64,000 nucleotides of DNA from Salvator merianae (lineage: Eukaryota > Chordata > Lepidosauria > Squamata > Teiidae). Below are positions 53,701-61,010 of the stretch, piece by piece. Every line of letters begins with the position of its first letter. Positions within the stretch are counted from its first letter, which is position 1. The translations under genes were made by a program, and so were the position numbers. The DNA is taken from contig QVOM02000116.1 in assembly GCA_003586115.2 (NCBI GenBank), positions 39,376,128 through 39,440,127 on the forward strand, read 5' to 3'. Below the pieces are notes generated by a model. That model was not told where the DNA came from, did not search any database, and worked only from the letters and a program-made list of their open reading frames with translations.

Positions 53701-54735
53701 TCAAGTTTTTAAACCAGTTTTTAGTCTTTTTAGATGCTTTAAATGACTGTAGCCTGCCCTGACACCTTGAAGATTAAGGCAACAACAGTCACAAGTTCTT
53801 GACAAGCTGGATCCACAAGTCCCTACAGACAGTAAACTCGCCTCTTCATGAGAAGTGAAACTCAATTAACAGGCAGCCTTCTATCTTCCTAACTATGGTA
53901 CTACCCACTTGCAACACTTCCATATAGCAAGGTTTCGTTTCAGTTTATTAGTCCTTATCAAACCCATTACCACCCTCAGGCATGGTACTACATGATTAGA
54001 TTTACTTTTTTCTTTTAAGTTGTAATAGACAGATCTGAACGACTTCAATGTAAGGGTAACTTGCCCCAGTTCCTAATTCAGGATGAGAAACCAGGAGAAA
54101 GAATGCACTAAATGTCACCGATCATAACACCATTATAGCAATCCCTGTTAGCCAGATCTTATCTTACTATATAGGGAAAAGGGTTTAAAGCCTTGTTCTC
54201 CCACAAAGGCACATCCTCTTCAGTCCATTCAACTATTCTGCACATGATAACAAGTACTGTAAATCAAAATAATGTTAATAAAAACTAACTTCAACAGGAG
54301 GAACAAAAATCCATGCCACGTAAGACATATTGGCTTATAAGATGCACCTATAATTTGCCAAGGAATATGCAGGAAAGATAAATAAAAATAGGATGCACGA
54401 TGATTTTCAGATAAATCTTTTTGGTAAAAAATGTGGCTCTCAAATGGCAAAAAATATAGTGACACTGGCTTTTGACTTTACATCTCTACAATACAATACA
54501 GTACCATTTCTAGAATATAATAACGATTGTGATAAACTAAGCATGGATAGTAATTCAATATAAAGGGATACTCACGCTGTATGTGAATAAGCTGCTTTGG
54601 CATCTTAAATTCCCCAGGGTATATGGATTCATAATAAGCAATATTACTTTCTGCTTCTGGGACTGGTATAACCATATTATCCCTCTTTTCTCCATACACC
54701 TGCTGTGCTGAAATGGCCCTCTGGAGATGATGTTC
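29699..54735 (-). CDS. EPC1: EPC1, enhancer of polycomb homolog 1; 14 coding exons, first coding exon outside window
   Basis: Seen: fourteen exons on the minus strand join in one open frame: 54735-54576, 49810-49665, 49574-49368, 49201-49053, 47593-47434, 46664-46488, 46307-46218, 46112-45964, 44400-44048, 32855-32737, 32688-32569, 31590-31449, 31330-30967, 29771-29699. They total 2409 nt (802 residues plus TAG), all introns are GT-AG and every phase fits. Known: EPC1 is a nuclear scaffold of the NuA4/TIP60 acetyltransferase complex; its N-terminal EPcA region holds the KAT5-ING3-MEAF6 catalytic module on nucleosomes, and the C-terminal half is a separate conserved E(Pc) domain. EPC1 rather than the paralogue EPC2 is indicated by blocks such as MKPTYAIP, AFTAEQYQQHQQQL and the C-terminus NNIADNTVAMEVT. 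The first ~50 residues (start codon) are missing; with them the protein would be about 850 residues, slightly longer than the mammalian form of about 836, mostly because of exon 12. No frameshift or internal stop is needed if the 48-nt intron 11 is real. Confidence 0.97.
30040..30353. mobile_element. DNA element in EPC1 intron 14, related to 44626-45236
   Basis: GTGAATTGCAGTATTGAAAAAG and TTTTCACATTTGTTTCTG match the reverse complement of 45100-45157. The right end TTTGTACATCTCTACTAG corresponds to the terminus of the same family. The left boundary is uncertain. Confidence 0.5.
30967..31330 (-). CDS. EPC1: EPC1 coding exon 14 (Ser/Thr-rich C-terminal region)
   Basis: 364 nt. GA completes a glycine codon, then VYKGLHLSSTTPTALVHTS, LLQPSNITQTSSSHSALSHQ, TTQVLFGNNIRLTVPSS, ARHIPRTLSAVPSSALKL and VDTVP plus AG. 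Acceptor TTATTCCACAG, donor GTAAGC. Low complexity in Ser/Thr/Ala, with conserved islands typical of the E(Pc) C-terminal domain. Confidence 0.98.
31449..31590 (-). CDS. EPC1: EPC1 coding exon 13
   Basis: 142 nt, 47 codons plus one base: GFISKTLDSVSAQFAASAL, VTSEQLMGFKMKEDVVLGI, GVNGILQAS. Donor GTAAGA. The acceptor is unusual: a run of eleven T is followed by AAAAAAG rather than a pyrimidine directly before AG, but it keeps the conserved start and phase. This begins the C-terminal E(Pc) conserved region. Confidence 0.95.
32569..32688 (-). CDS. EPC1: EPC1 coding exon 12 (divergent; follows a 48-nt intron)
   Basis: 120 nt, 40 codons, too short for an ORF list. The frame gives DSSLILNCCHSTLQ, then LNQQENGFRSNLHLSHTL, ECLKGMLQ. 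The NQQ.(N/S)GFR core matches the corresponding mammalian EPC1 segment, but flanking residues differ and the piece is longer. Donor GTGAGT is strong. The acceptor used here, TTTTTCCCACCAG, keeps the frame from exon 11. A second acceptor-like CCATAG lies 32 nt further in, with a branch-point-like CTAAT upstream, but using it shifts the frame into an early stop. The exon is certain in its core; its 5' edge is the least secure boundary in the gene. Confidence 0.8.
32689..32736 (-). other. EPC1: Predicted 48-nt intron (EPC1 intron 11)
   Basis: Minus-strand sequence starts GTGAGGGAG and ends TTTTTCCCACCAG. It is divisible by three but holds an in-frame TGA, so retention would truncate EPC1. At 48 nt it is close to the lower size limit of vertebrate introns. 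Support is indirect: it is the only splice pair that keeps exon 11 and the conserved core of exon 12 in one frame. Confidence 0.6.
32737..32855 (-). CDS. EPC1: EPC1 coding exon 11 (glutamine-rich)
   Basis: 119 nt. CA completes an alanine codon, then FTAEQYQQHQQQLALMQKQ, QLAQIHQQQANSNSS, ANTSQ. About a third of the residues are glutamine. Acceptor TTCGTTCAG, donor GTGAGG at a whole-codon boundary. The exon is followed by a predicted intron of only 48 nt; reading through it meets TGA after eight codons. Confidence 0.97.
34170..34275. mobile_element. hAT-like MITE, GGCCCTTTCTGCAC family, copy 3 (half element)
   Basis: CAGGGCCTGCCGTAGTCTTC, TCCCTATTCTGGGATATAATC, GGAATAAGGTCCAGTGCAGA and AAAGGGCC in the same order as the right half of copy 1. 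Confidence 0.6.
34310..34450 (-). mobile_element. SINE-like fragment
   Basis: ATTTATTTATGGTACTGATGC, then TTATTCTCACAGCAATTCAGC and GTGACTTGCCCAAGG; this order (tail, 'cctcacaacaaccctgtgag'-type block, 'cttgcccaagg') matches the better copy at 36285-36480. Confidence 0.5.
35350..35465 (+). mobile_element. LINE 3' tail and AT-rich simple repeat
   Basis: TGCAAACCGCCTTAAGACC and GCAAGGTATATATTTC followed by an ATTTTATT/AATAAT run; L2-like end with an expanded A/T tail. Confidence 0.5.
36285..36480 (-). mobile_element. tRNA-derived SINE fragment
   Basis: Plus strand reads TTACATTTATATCCCACTTTT, ATCCTCACAACAACCCTGTG, AGGTAGGCTGAG and CACCCAGTGAACTTCAAGG, then CTGAACTTCAGGGTCCTAATC. This is the body and promoter-proximal part of a common squamate SINE in minus orientation. 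Confidence 0.7.
37455..37530 (+). mobile_element. LINE 3' tail
   Basis: CTTTGTAAGCCACTCAGAG and AGCCAGTATAAATACAGT; L2-like end. Confidence 0.45.
37679..37768. mobile_element. hAT-like MITE, GGCCCTTTCTGCAC family, copy 4 (compact)
   Basis: The left end GGCCCTTTCTGCACAG and right end AGTGTAGTAGAAATGGCC are inverted repeats; between them TTTGGGATATGTTCTGGAAT and AAGGCCC. The shortest member in the window. Confidence 0.65.
38701..38916. mobile_element. TIR element, GGCTGTGATCAGACA family, copy 2
   Basis: Near-identical to 26076-26290 over its whole length; right end TATGTCTGGACACAGC. The two copies are in the same orientation 12.6 kb apart, one outside and one inside EPC1. Confidence 0.75.
40452..41025 (-). 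mobile_element. CR1-like LINE, 3' end with C-terminal coding remnant
   Basis: The minus frame 41023-40694 reads LEKVQKRATRIMKGLEYLP, then YLGLFSLERQCDLIEIYKI and GKLFFLSHKTRTH, the C-terminal part that follows the reverse transcriptase in CR1/L3-type LINEs. The conserved tail SRWSMEF degenerates into the 3'UTR (40452-40690), which ends GGCTCTTCTTATGTTG. 5'-truncated and non-functional. Confidence 0.8.
44048..44400 (-). CDS. EPC1: EPC1 coding exon 10
   Basis: 353 nt. The first G completes the split arginine, then VLLDRAYSENNGLFCQLDSE, NQFANTSEINTSD, SQILVNIKSCRWRHFRPRTP, LHDSDSDELSYRKL, a Ser/Thr-rich tract and GSAHF plus G. Acceptor TTACTTTTAG, donor GTATGT. Conserved SCRWRHFRPRTP is followed by serine-rich, probably disordered and phosphorylatable sequence (inference). 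The 3' side opens the largest intron in the window (11.2 kb). Confidence 0.98.
44626..45236. mobile_element. Foldback DNA element in EPC1 intron 9
   Basis: The outer ends TAGCAGGGATGTACC and GCACATTCCTAGTA are imperfect inverted repeats. Within, 44636-44828 and 44885-45076 are inverted copies about 190 bp long: TTTACCTGACTGT, CAGCAGCTTTA, CATCCAAGAGGTA and CTGCAG blocks occur in mirrored order. 45080-45236 is related to the element at 30040-30353. Confidence 0.65.
45964..46112 (-). CDS. EPC1: EPC1 coding exon 9
   Basis: 149 nt, 49 codons plus AG. It reads PHSDQTGDWPWSSPKGG, RYRYCLTTLTVPQRCIGFA, then RRRVGRGG(R). The last part is arginine/glycine-rich and is one of the most conserved pieces of animal E(Pc) proteins. 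Acceptor TTTTTTTCAAG, donor GTAGGT. Intron 8 on its 5' side is only 105 nt. Confidence 0.97.
46218..46307 (-). CDS. EPC1: EPC1 coding exon 8
   Basis: 90 nt, 30 codons: VLSGSSEAEEENDPDGPFAF then RRKAGCQYYA. Acceptor TTTTTAAG, donor GTAAGT. An acidic cluster is followed by the conserved FRRKAGCQYYA motif shared by EPC1 and EPC2. Confidence 0.96.
46488..46664 (-). CDS. EPC1: EPC1 coding exon 7
   Basis: 177 nt, 59 codons. It starts QEKADAIRPKRKYEKKPK, a highly basic stretch that could serve as a nuclear localisation or nucleic-acid-binding segment (inference). An alanine/threonine linker follows, then LPVFNAKDLNQYDFPSSDEE. Acceptor CCCTTCTAG, donor GTAAGC. Confidence 0.96.
47434..47593 (-). CDS. 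EPC1: EPC1 coding exon 6
   Basis: 160 nt. The first G completes the split arginine, then YNLGDYSGEIMSEVMAQRQ, MKPTYAIPVTPVPNS and KEFKVNK, before donor GTGACT. The MKPTYAIP block is one of the clearest separators of EPC1 from EPC2. The stretch between them (TPVPNSTQFKHQESMEL) differs from the mammalian form and is probably a loosely constrained linker. Confidence 0.97.
49053..49201 (-). CDS. EPC1: EPC1 coding exon 5
   Basis: 149 nt, 49 codons plus AG of a split arginine codon. It begins NRKNDEASYEKMLKLRRDLS and ends TLEIMEK(R), with acceptor TTTTGTAG and donor GTAAAA. The composition (alternating charged and leucine residues, little proline) suggests a long helix, consistent with a scaffold segment. 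Too short and split to stand out as an ORF; recognised by translating between splice sites. Confidence 0.96.
49368..49574 (-). CDS. EPC1: EPC1 coding exon 4
   Basis: 207 nt, 69 whole codons, from PVSLQEAKLLLKEDDELI to RRRTEKMQTRK. Acceptor TTCCTTCAG, donor GTCAGT. It carries the strongly conserved YEYWIKKRKNCRGPSLIP and NDPYVAFRRRTEKMQTRK blocks of the EPcA region. If intron 4 were retained, translation would continue only six residues before a stop. Confidence 0.98.
49665..49810 (-). CDS. EPC1: EPC1 coding exon 3
   Basis: 146 nt. Acceptor TCCTCCAG; CT completes the proline codon begun in exon 2, then FSLDAEQPDYDLDSEDEAF and on to DRLEKGSGQQ, donor GTACAG. An acidic stretch (DYDLDSEDE) is followed by a basic lysine run (KLKKK), typical of the EPcA region. 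It is separated from exon 4 by an intron of only 90 nt. Confidence 0.97.
50478..50575 (-). mobile_element. tRNA-Ala-like SINE head
   Basis: Minus strand has A box TAGTTCAGTGGTAG (50552-50539) and B box GGTTCAGTTCC (50506-50496) at tRNA spacing, with GATGCAGAAGGTACCAGG between. It is a tRNA-Ala-related SINE promoter; the acceptor stem does not pair, so it is not a functional tRNA gene. Confidence 0.75.
51130..52418 (+). mobile_element. CR1 LINE, 5'-truncated, recent-looking but inactive
   Basis: Encodes the CR1 reverse transcriptase from NQSQHGFVTSKSCQTNLISF through LDFSKAFDKVSH, SSGVPQGSVLGPLLFNIFIN, the catalytic FADD (51539-51550) and KCKVLHLGKKN to the C-terminal block SHWNRLPQEVVGSPS. 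It ends in the CR1 3'UTR (GGGGGTTGGACTCGGTGACC) and the terminal ATTCTATG repeat (52401-52418). Broken by TAG at 51279, a frameshift around 51322-51334 and TGA at 51866. It lies antisense to EPC1 in intron 2. Confidence 0.95.
52650..52800 (+). mobile_element. Diverged tRNA-derived SINE
   Basis: GATGCAGTGGTTAAGAATGC (A-box region) followed after about 45 nt by TTGGCACAAATTCTCACTC and CTGCCAAAGAACCTC, the B-box region and body of a common squamate SINE. Strongly diverged. Confidence 0.5.
54576..54735 (-). CDS. EPC1: EPC1 coding exon 2 (N-terminal EPcA region)
   Basis: 160 nt, phase 0 at its start, ending one base into a codon. It starts after TTTTAG with EHHLQRAISAQQVYGEK and ends at KQLIHIQ plus C, followed by donor GTGAGT. 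It belongs to the EPcA region, the part of E(Pc) proteins that nucleates the piccolo-NuA4 catalytic module. The reading frame runs into intron sequence on both sides, so the exon limits rest on splice sites and family similarity. Numbered exon 2 on the assumption that a single coding exon lies upstream. Confidence 0.96.
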
Positions 54736-56639
54736 CTAAAATTAAAAGAAAACAAAGCTGAAAACTGAACTACCCTCTCTACATAAATTACTTAAAGAAA
54801 TGGCAGAAAATATTTTATTTAAAGTATCATATCATATTTGAAGTGAGTAAAACAATTGCCTAGAAACAACCTGATACATAGGAAAACCCATCAAAGACAG
54901 CACAAGAAACTGAGGTTTTACAGGACTTTTAGATCTCATTTTCCTATTTTGCAATTAATTTATTGCTTTTCAAGTGCATCTAGAATCTTTCAGAAGGCAG
55001 GGTGGAAAACAAAACTAAATTACTGTATCAGATTTCAATATATGAAAAACCATGTAGGCAGTGGATCTTTAGAAGCACCTATTTTAGGGTACAGCAGGAA
55101 CTTTGAAGTGTTAGCTTTCAGGGGACAGGCACACGTTCTGATAATGTACACATACCCTGCAGACCTTCCAACAGTTATATAATGTTTAAACAAAGATCAC
55201 AAATAAAAGCTCTTCTTCATTTGTCAATCAAAAAACCAAAAACTACTTAACAGCACTGGAACCTTTTTGGGGAAAAAGAAGCAACACACAACGCATTGTC
55301 AACAATATAAGAAAGGAAGCTGCCTGAAAGTTCACTTTCCTGCTGTCTGACCATGCTCTAGCAGTTAACACAAAATTTTAAATCTGTCGTACAAAAGTCG
55401 TGCAGAATGTATACTGGGAGAAACTCCTTCTTAGCAGTCTTAGTCTTTCTGATCCAAATACCATTAACAACTGAAGTCATGCAGACAGCAAAAAATAAAT
55501 TACTCAGCACACACATACAATTTTTTGTGGAGAGAGGGAAGAATGGACTGCATCTGATACGGGTCCTCTAAAACATGCCAACTGAACACATGTAGAATCC
55601 AAGCCAGCCTCAATTGCTGCATAAAGTATCTAACTTGAGCAAAGGATCACTGGGTCCCTCTGGCATTTTTCCTTTCATTTTTGATGTTACATTGGTTCTA
55701 ATTCCTAGCTGACTGCAAAAAAATTCTCCTATTATTTTTATCACTAAATTTCTTCCATTTTTACAATAGTTCTGAAGAGTTACCAGGAGAACGCTCTTGC
55801 AGAACATTTGGGATTTAATCTACTGGTACAAAATTAGAAATGTTCAGAAATGGGCTCCGTCTAGTTCAGTTCATAGTAAACCCAAACTGGAACCTGATCA
55901 AACCATTCTCCCCCAGAACAGAACTAACCAGCTGGATTAACACCCTCTTGTGCCCACAGCCTTCCTACATACACACCAGCTGGGCCAGGCAGGTGTATCA
56001 TTGAGAGTTCTGGTCAGCCTGCGAGGCAAGCACAAGGCACTTGCCTGAGGACCAACAGGAGCTCCAGCAGACCACACTGCCAGTAACGGAACCCCAGTCT
56101 GACAGGTAGGTTCAGCATTTGAAGGGGAGAAAGAGGGAGACTGAGTTGGAAAAAAAAGTTATTTGCAAACACATGAAGTTTGCCTCGCTATTGGACTACA
56201 CCCCAAACTTTAAGCAGTTTCCAATCTGCCAGTGAGCCTCAGAAACCTCCAATACTCCCAATAAACCAGTTTGTCATAGCTCTAGTTCAAATTTTATTTA
56301 TGCTGCAAAACAGCCACAGCCTTCTTTTCAAAATAATTCTTAGCTCTGCCTCCATGCTGTCTGATATACAGACAATGCCCAGGACAAAGAGGTGGAGTAG
56401 TGAAACATAAACCCACAGATGATGCTAGACTAATTTATATCGTATTTTTATGAGCCTCTTTAGTCTCAAAAGCTGTAAGAAGAGCTATCCTCCTTAATTA
56501 TAGTATCTCCTTCCTGTGTGTTTTATAAAATGCAACAACGAAGCATGACAAAAATCACTAAATATTTTAAAAAGTCACCATGGTGCCAAATCAAAAATAG
56601 CAGTTACAAACTATATATTCAAAGAGAAATAGTCCTTCT

Positions 56640-58870
56640 TGCCCTGGTGATCCTGAAGTGCTCATGAGGGACCTTGGTATAGTGGGGAGCTGCAGCTACT
56701 GAAGCAGGAGGGCCAACAGCTAGAGCACATGTGGTGCAAATCCTGATGTGAATCTGACCAAATATGGGTTACAGAAGGCTACTGGGTGGCGATAGTGAAA
56801 GAGGCTTACTTCTACCTCCACTGCATCCTCAAGTGGCCGTCCAGCAGAGCTGTTCCTGGTGGTTAGAAGGCTACTGTCATCTAGCCACCCTTGGAAGCTT
56901 GCACTTTCAGGACAACGTCGCTCAATTCACATGGAATTGGACTTCACTGTTGGAAACAGTCCAGTGGAAGCATCCAAAGCACTGTCTGGTCCTACTATAC
57001 TGGATCAGTTTCAATTATTGTGGTCTGAGGATGAGGATGATTAGCTTGCAGGGGTTCAGTCAATTACTTGCCTCGATTCTTGTTAACAAAAGCTAGTCAA
57101 GGGGGTATGGCTAGGTGGATCCTGAGAGTGATAAATGCCTCTTTGTGGGAGGGAGAGATACCAGCAGCCCTAAAGAAAGCTATAGTATGCCCTCTACTTA
57201 AGACAACCTCCCTGGATCAAAAGATATTAAACAACTACCACCCACTTGCTAATATCCCTTTTTTGGGCAAGGTGCTAGAGAGAGTGGTCTGCAACTGCAG
57301 ACATGCTTGGAAGAAATGGATTATCTGGACCATTCCAATCTAGTTTCAATAAGGGTTCAGCATTCACCCTGATGGATAAACTTTATCGGGAGAAGAATAG
57401 GAGTAATGCAATCCTACTGATTCTCCTTGATCTCTCAGTGGCTTTCAGTATCACCAATGATGGTATCCTGCTGGAGAAACTTGAGGGATGGGGACCTGGA
57501 GGTACTATTTTACAGTGGGTCATTTCCTATCTCTGAAGTACGCGCCAGAAAATAGCAATAGGAGATTTATGTTCAGCGCCCTGGGAACTATCATGTGTAT
57601 TTCTTCAGGGGTCAGTTCTGTCCCCTATGCTCTTTAATATCTATATGAAACTGCTAGGAAAGTTCATCACGAGTTTTGGAGTAAGATGTGAATAGTATGC
57701 TGATGATACCCAACTCTTATCTCTCCATTCTTTCTTCGTCAGGGGAGGTGGTTCAAGTGCTTGATTGCCTGAAGGCAGTGATGAGCTGGATGTGCACCAA
57801 TAAACTGGAACAGAATCCAGACAGAATGGGGTCTTGAATCCATGAAATTAAAGGGCATCCAATGGAGCTGTTTTGCCCCAGAAAGAATGGGTGTATGATC
57901 TGGGGTGCTTCTTGACTCATTGCTGACATTTGAGGTCCATGAGATAGCAGTTGTTAGGCCAGCCTATGTCCATCTCCAAGTAATTCACCAGTTTGGGCCC
58001 TTCCTGGATAGTGACAACTTGCCCATCGTAATCCACGCTCTGGTAACCTCCAGATTAGACTACTGTAATGTGCTCTATATGGAGCTTCCCTTGAAGACAG
58101 TCTGGAGCTGGAGCTAGTACACAATGCAGTAGCTCAACTGCTGAGGAGTTTCTGGCCAGATGCACATTACACCGAACCAGAAAGTTCCGCACTGGTTATC
58201 TATTCTACCGAGCCTGATTCAAAGTGTTGATATTAATGTATAAAGTTCTAAGTGACTTGGGCCTTGGTTCACTGAAGGAATGCCTTCTCCAATATAGACC
58301 TGCCTGAGTATTAATATCAAGGGCTTTCTCGTAGCCCCACCTTTTTCAGATGTATGAGGACAAGTGACACAAGATGTATGAGGGCAAGTGGTCCTCAGAC
58401 TTTGGAACAATCTTCCTCTGGAGGTATGTCAGCCACCAACTTTGTACATCTTTTGATGTTTGGTTAAAACATACCTTTTCACCCAGACCTTTGATGCTTA
58501 GCTTCTTCTAAGTGCTGTCCTGCCAGGGAGGGTGGGTTATATTTTAATGTATGTTTTATGGCTTTTATCTTTTCACTGTTTTGACCTGCCCTGGGATCTT
58601 TGGGTGAAGGATGGGACACAGTGGCATAGCTAAAGGTTTTACCCCCCAGGACGAAACGGCGGCAGAGGAGTGCGAGCGAGGGCGCCCTGCCCTGCAGCCT
58701 CCCCGACAACCGGTGGCCGGGTGCGGCGCTGCACTCTCCTTCGCGCTCCGGCGCACCGGGCGGGCAGAAAAGGACCTGGCTGCATGGGCCGCCCGGCACA
58801 ACACGCCGCCCAGGGCGGCCTGCCCCCCCGCCTGCCACGCCACTGATGGGACATATATAATTAAATAAAT
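56640..58870 (+). mobile_element. Degenerate L2-type LINE interrupted by a hAT-like insertion
   Basis: Reverse transcriptase blocks follow in order: INASLWEGEIPAALKKAIV, NNYHPLANIPFLGKVLERVV, LLDLSVAFSITNDGILLEKL, catalytic YADD (57696-57707), LLDSLLTFEV and IHALVTSRLDYCNVLYMELP, then a long 3' region ending GGGATCTTTGGGTGAAGG and an AAATAAATAAA tail after the insertion. Multiple stops and frameshifts; inactive. The left boundary is approximate. Confidence 0.9.
58619..58845. mobile_element. GC-rich hAT-like MITE, 227 bp, with perfect 8-bp target duplication
   Basis: The ends CAGTGGCATAGC and GCCACGCCACTG form a short terminal inverted repeat (CAGTGGC/GCCACTG). ATGGGACA is present exactly on both sides (58611-58618 and 58846-58853). 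The interior is extremely GC- and CpG-rich compared with everything around it. An 8-bp duplication and CAG..CTG ends are hAT superfamily hallmarks. It splits the tail of the older L2 copy, so it inserted later. Confidence 0.85.
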
Positions 58871-59349
58871 AAAAGTTAAGCAGCAATGGAGCCAGACAAC
58901 TTTTCTAAGTGGGACTTTGACAAATACTAGGCATATCTTTTGCTCATTCTACTCATCTGATAACGAAATGGTGGTGGCAAGGAAGAAGAGTCTCAGAGAA
59001 CTGTACTGCTTGAAAGATGGAGAGGGGAGAGAGATTCAAAGGGAACTACTGCTCAAGCAAATATGCATTGTAGATGACAATACCATTTTTCATCTGCCTG
59101 AAAGCTACATATTAGAAACATTAGAGTAACCATCTTGTCAGTTCCAAGTTAGCTTGATCATTTACTTCTATAGACATACCTACTCAATTACCACTAGCCT
59201 ATTACTATAGCTATTCCCACTAATTTCAGTTACTAACATCAATGCCCCCACCAAATCTCTAAAAATTGCCCAGCACTTTTACAGTGCATTTCCAATAAAG
59301 AGAAATTCTATATTCTGCTCTATCTCTGTGTTACTAAGCAGTATAACTG

Positions 59350-59725
59350 GTAACATCTTCTCCCATATTGAGCTGCCCGTGCCTTAAGATCTTCAGATGA
59401 GGCCTTCCTGGTTGTACCATCACCTTCAATAGCTGGAGAGGTGGGCACCCGGTTAAGGCCTTTTCAGTGGTGGCTCCCAGACAATGGAACTCTCTTCCCC
59501 CAAGGTGTGTCAGCTATCTTCATTTACATCTTTAGGAGAGCAGTGAAGACACATCTATTTACCCTCACCTTTAGCTAAAGAAACAGCTTTCCCTCCCCAC
59601 TTTTAGACACTGCTACTACTTTTAGTGTGCATCTTTTACATTCTGTTTTATATTGTTGTAACCTGCCCTTAGACCTTTGGATATAGGGCAGGGAAAAAAA
59701 TTGCAAATTAATTAATTAATTAATT
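59350..59725 (+). mobile_element. L2-type LINE 3' fragment with (ATTA)n tail
   Basis: GGCCTTTTCAGTGGTGGCTCC, CAATGGAACTCTCTTCCCCC, GAAGACACATCTATTTACCC and TGTAACCTGCCCTTAGACC match the 3' region of the copy at 58380-58600. The tail is AATTAATTAATTAATT. Confidence 0.8.
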
Positions 59726-60954
59726 TTGACTTGCTAGCTTAGTCCTTAACAAATCAAACCCTAATAAACAATCTCATATCCCTTTAATCATGTATGAAAA
59801 CAAAATAAAAACCTGAATTATCATCATTTTCTCAAAAGCTGAACAATCTTATTATACTGGTTCCTCAGATCTCATTGCAATTGAAAAGTATTAACGTATC
59901 ATGGATATTTATGCCCTTCATTATGCTTGTCACACAGCACCATAGCTGCTAATTCACAGCTTTGCACTGAAGTAAGATTATGGTGTTTAGATTTTAAATT
60001 CCAAGTTAGCCTGGGACTTCCATCCCAATGCTGTCTCTTCACAACACCCATGAATTTAGATCAACATGTAATTCAGAGGGCCTTGCGCCACACATATTTA
60101 CAGCTTCCACATTTAGGAATTTGATACTCAGAATCCACTACACACTGGTCATGTATCAATTCACAAAACCTCACATCAATTATCTAGACATACAGAAAGC
60201 AAAGTGCAAAAGCAGCAGCTAGAAAAACTAAAGACAATCCAATATTGTGATATGGCTACTGTTTCCATTTCCACTTCCACAGAGGAATCGCATCACTGTT
60301 GCATTTAAACAAGTAAACATCATCACACATCAATCTACAAAGGCAGCTCATGCCATTTCCACGTTTATTCTTTTGAGATATTCTTCCAATATTAACTTCT
60401 GTTCAGAATTCAAATTCTCCAAATGCAGCAGAAATCACTTGACTGCATGGAAAGGTTACAGAGCACTGTCAGTATATGACAGTTCCAGTTAGTCTCAACC
60501 TTTGTAGATGTGCAAAAAGAAAAATCAGCACACTACTAGTGCTTGAATTATGATGGAAAAAGCAGAATGGGCCTTAAAAATTAAAAAGTATGTAAAATTG
60601 CATGTGGTGTACAGAATTAGAATAGGCAAAACATAAAACTCACTTCCATAATAAACAATGCTAACACACAACTTGAGTAGTTCAAAAAAGGGTTAGAAAT
60701 GGATGATTATAAATGGTTAATTACTAAGAATGTCTGTGCATGTTTAGTATCAGCTGCAATATGTTGCTTAGGAATATAAGTTTATGGATGCCAGTACTTT
60801 TGGGTCCATTTGAAATTTTGAAGACATGCTGTGGAAACCATCTCAACTGATTGCTCCTAATATCCAACTAGTGGTGATGGGCAGGTCACAAAGTACCAAT
60901 TTAACTATAAGGGGATCACACTGTTTTATTATGATTATTAATTTTATCTGGCCT

Positions 60955-61010
60955 GTAACCACTTAGCATGGTAGTTTATAAATTAATCAAATAAATAAAT
61001 AGGCAATTCC
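60955..61010 (+). mobile_element. LINE 3' tail
   Basis: GGCCTGTAACCACTTAGC, then TTTATAAATTAATCAAATAAATAAAT; eroded L2-like end. Confidence 0.4.

Larger units (their letters stand above)
49811..54575 (-). other. EPC1: EPC1 intron 2 (4.8 kb)
   Basis: Contains a tRNA-derived SINE head (50478-50575), a 3'-complete CR1 copy (51130-52418) and a second SINE-like head (52650-52800). 52900-54575 has no recognisable feature. Confidence 0.85.

Noticed and set aside
58630..58845. CpG-rich block considered as the EPC1 promoter or first exon.
   Set aside because: It has terminal inverted repeats and an exact 8-bp duplication on both sides, sits inside an L2 tail, and none of its frames resembles the E(Pc) N-terminus.
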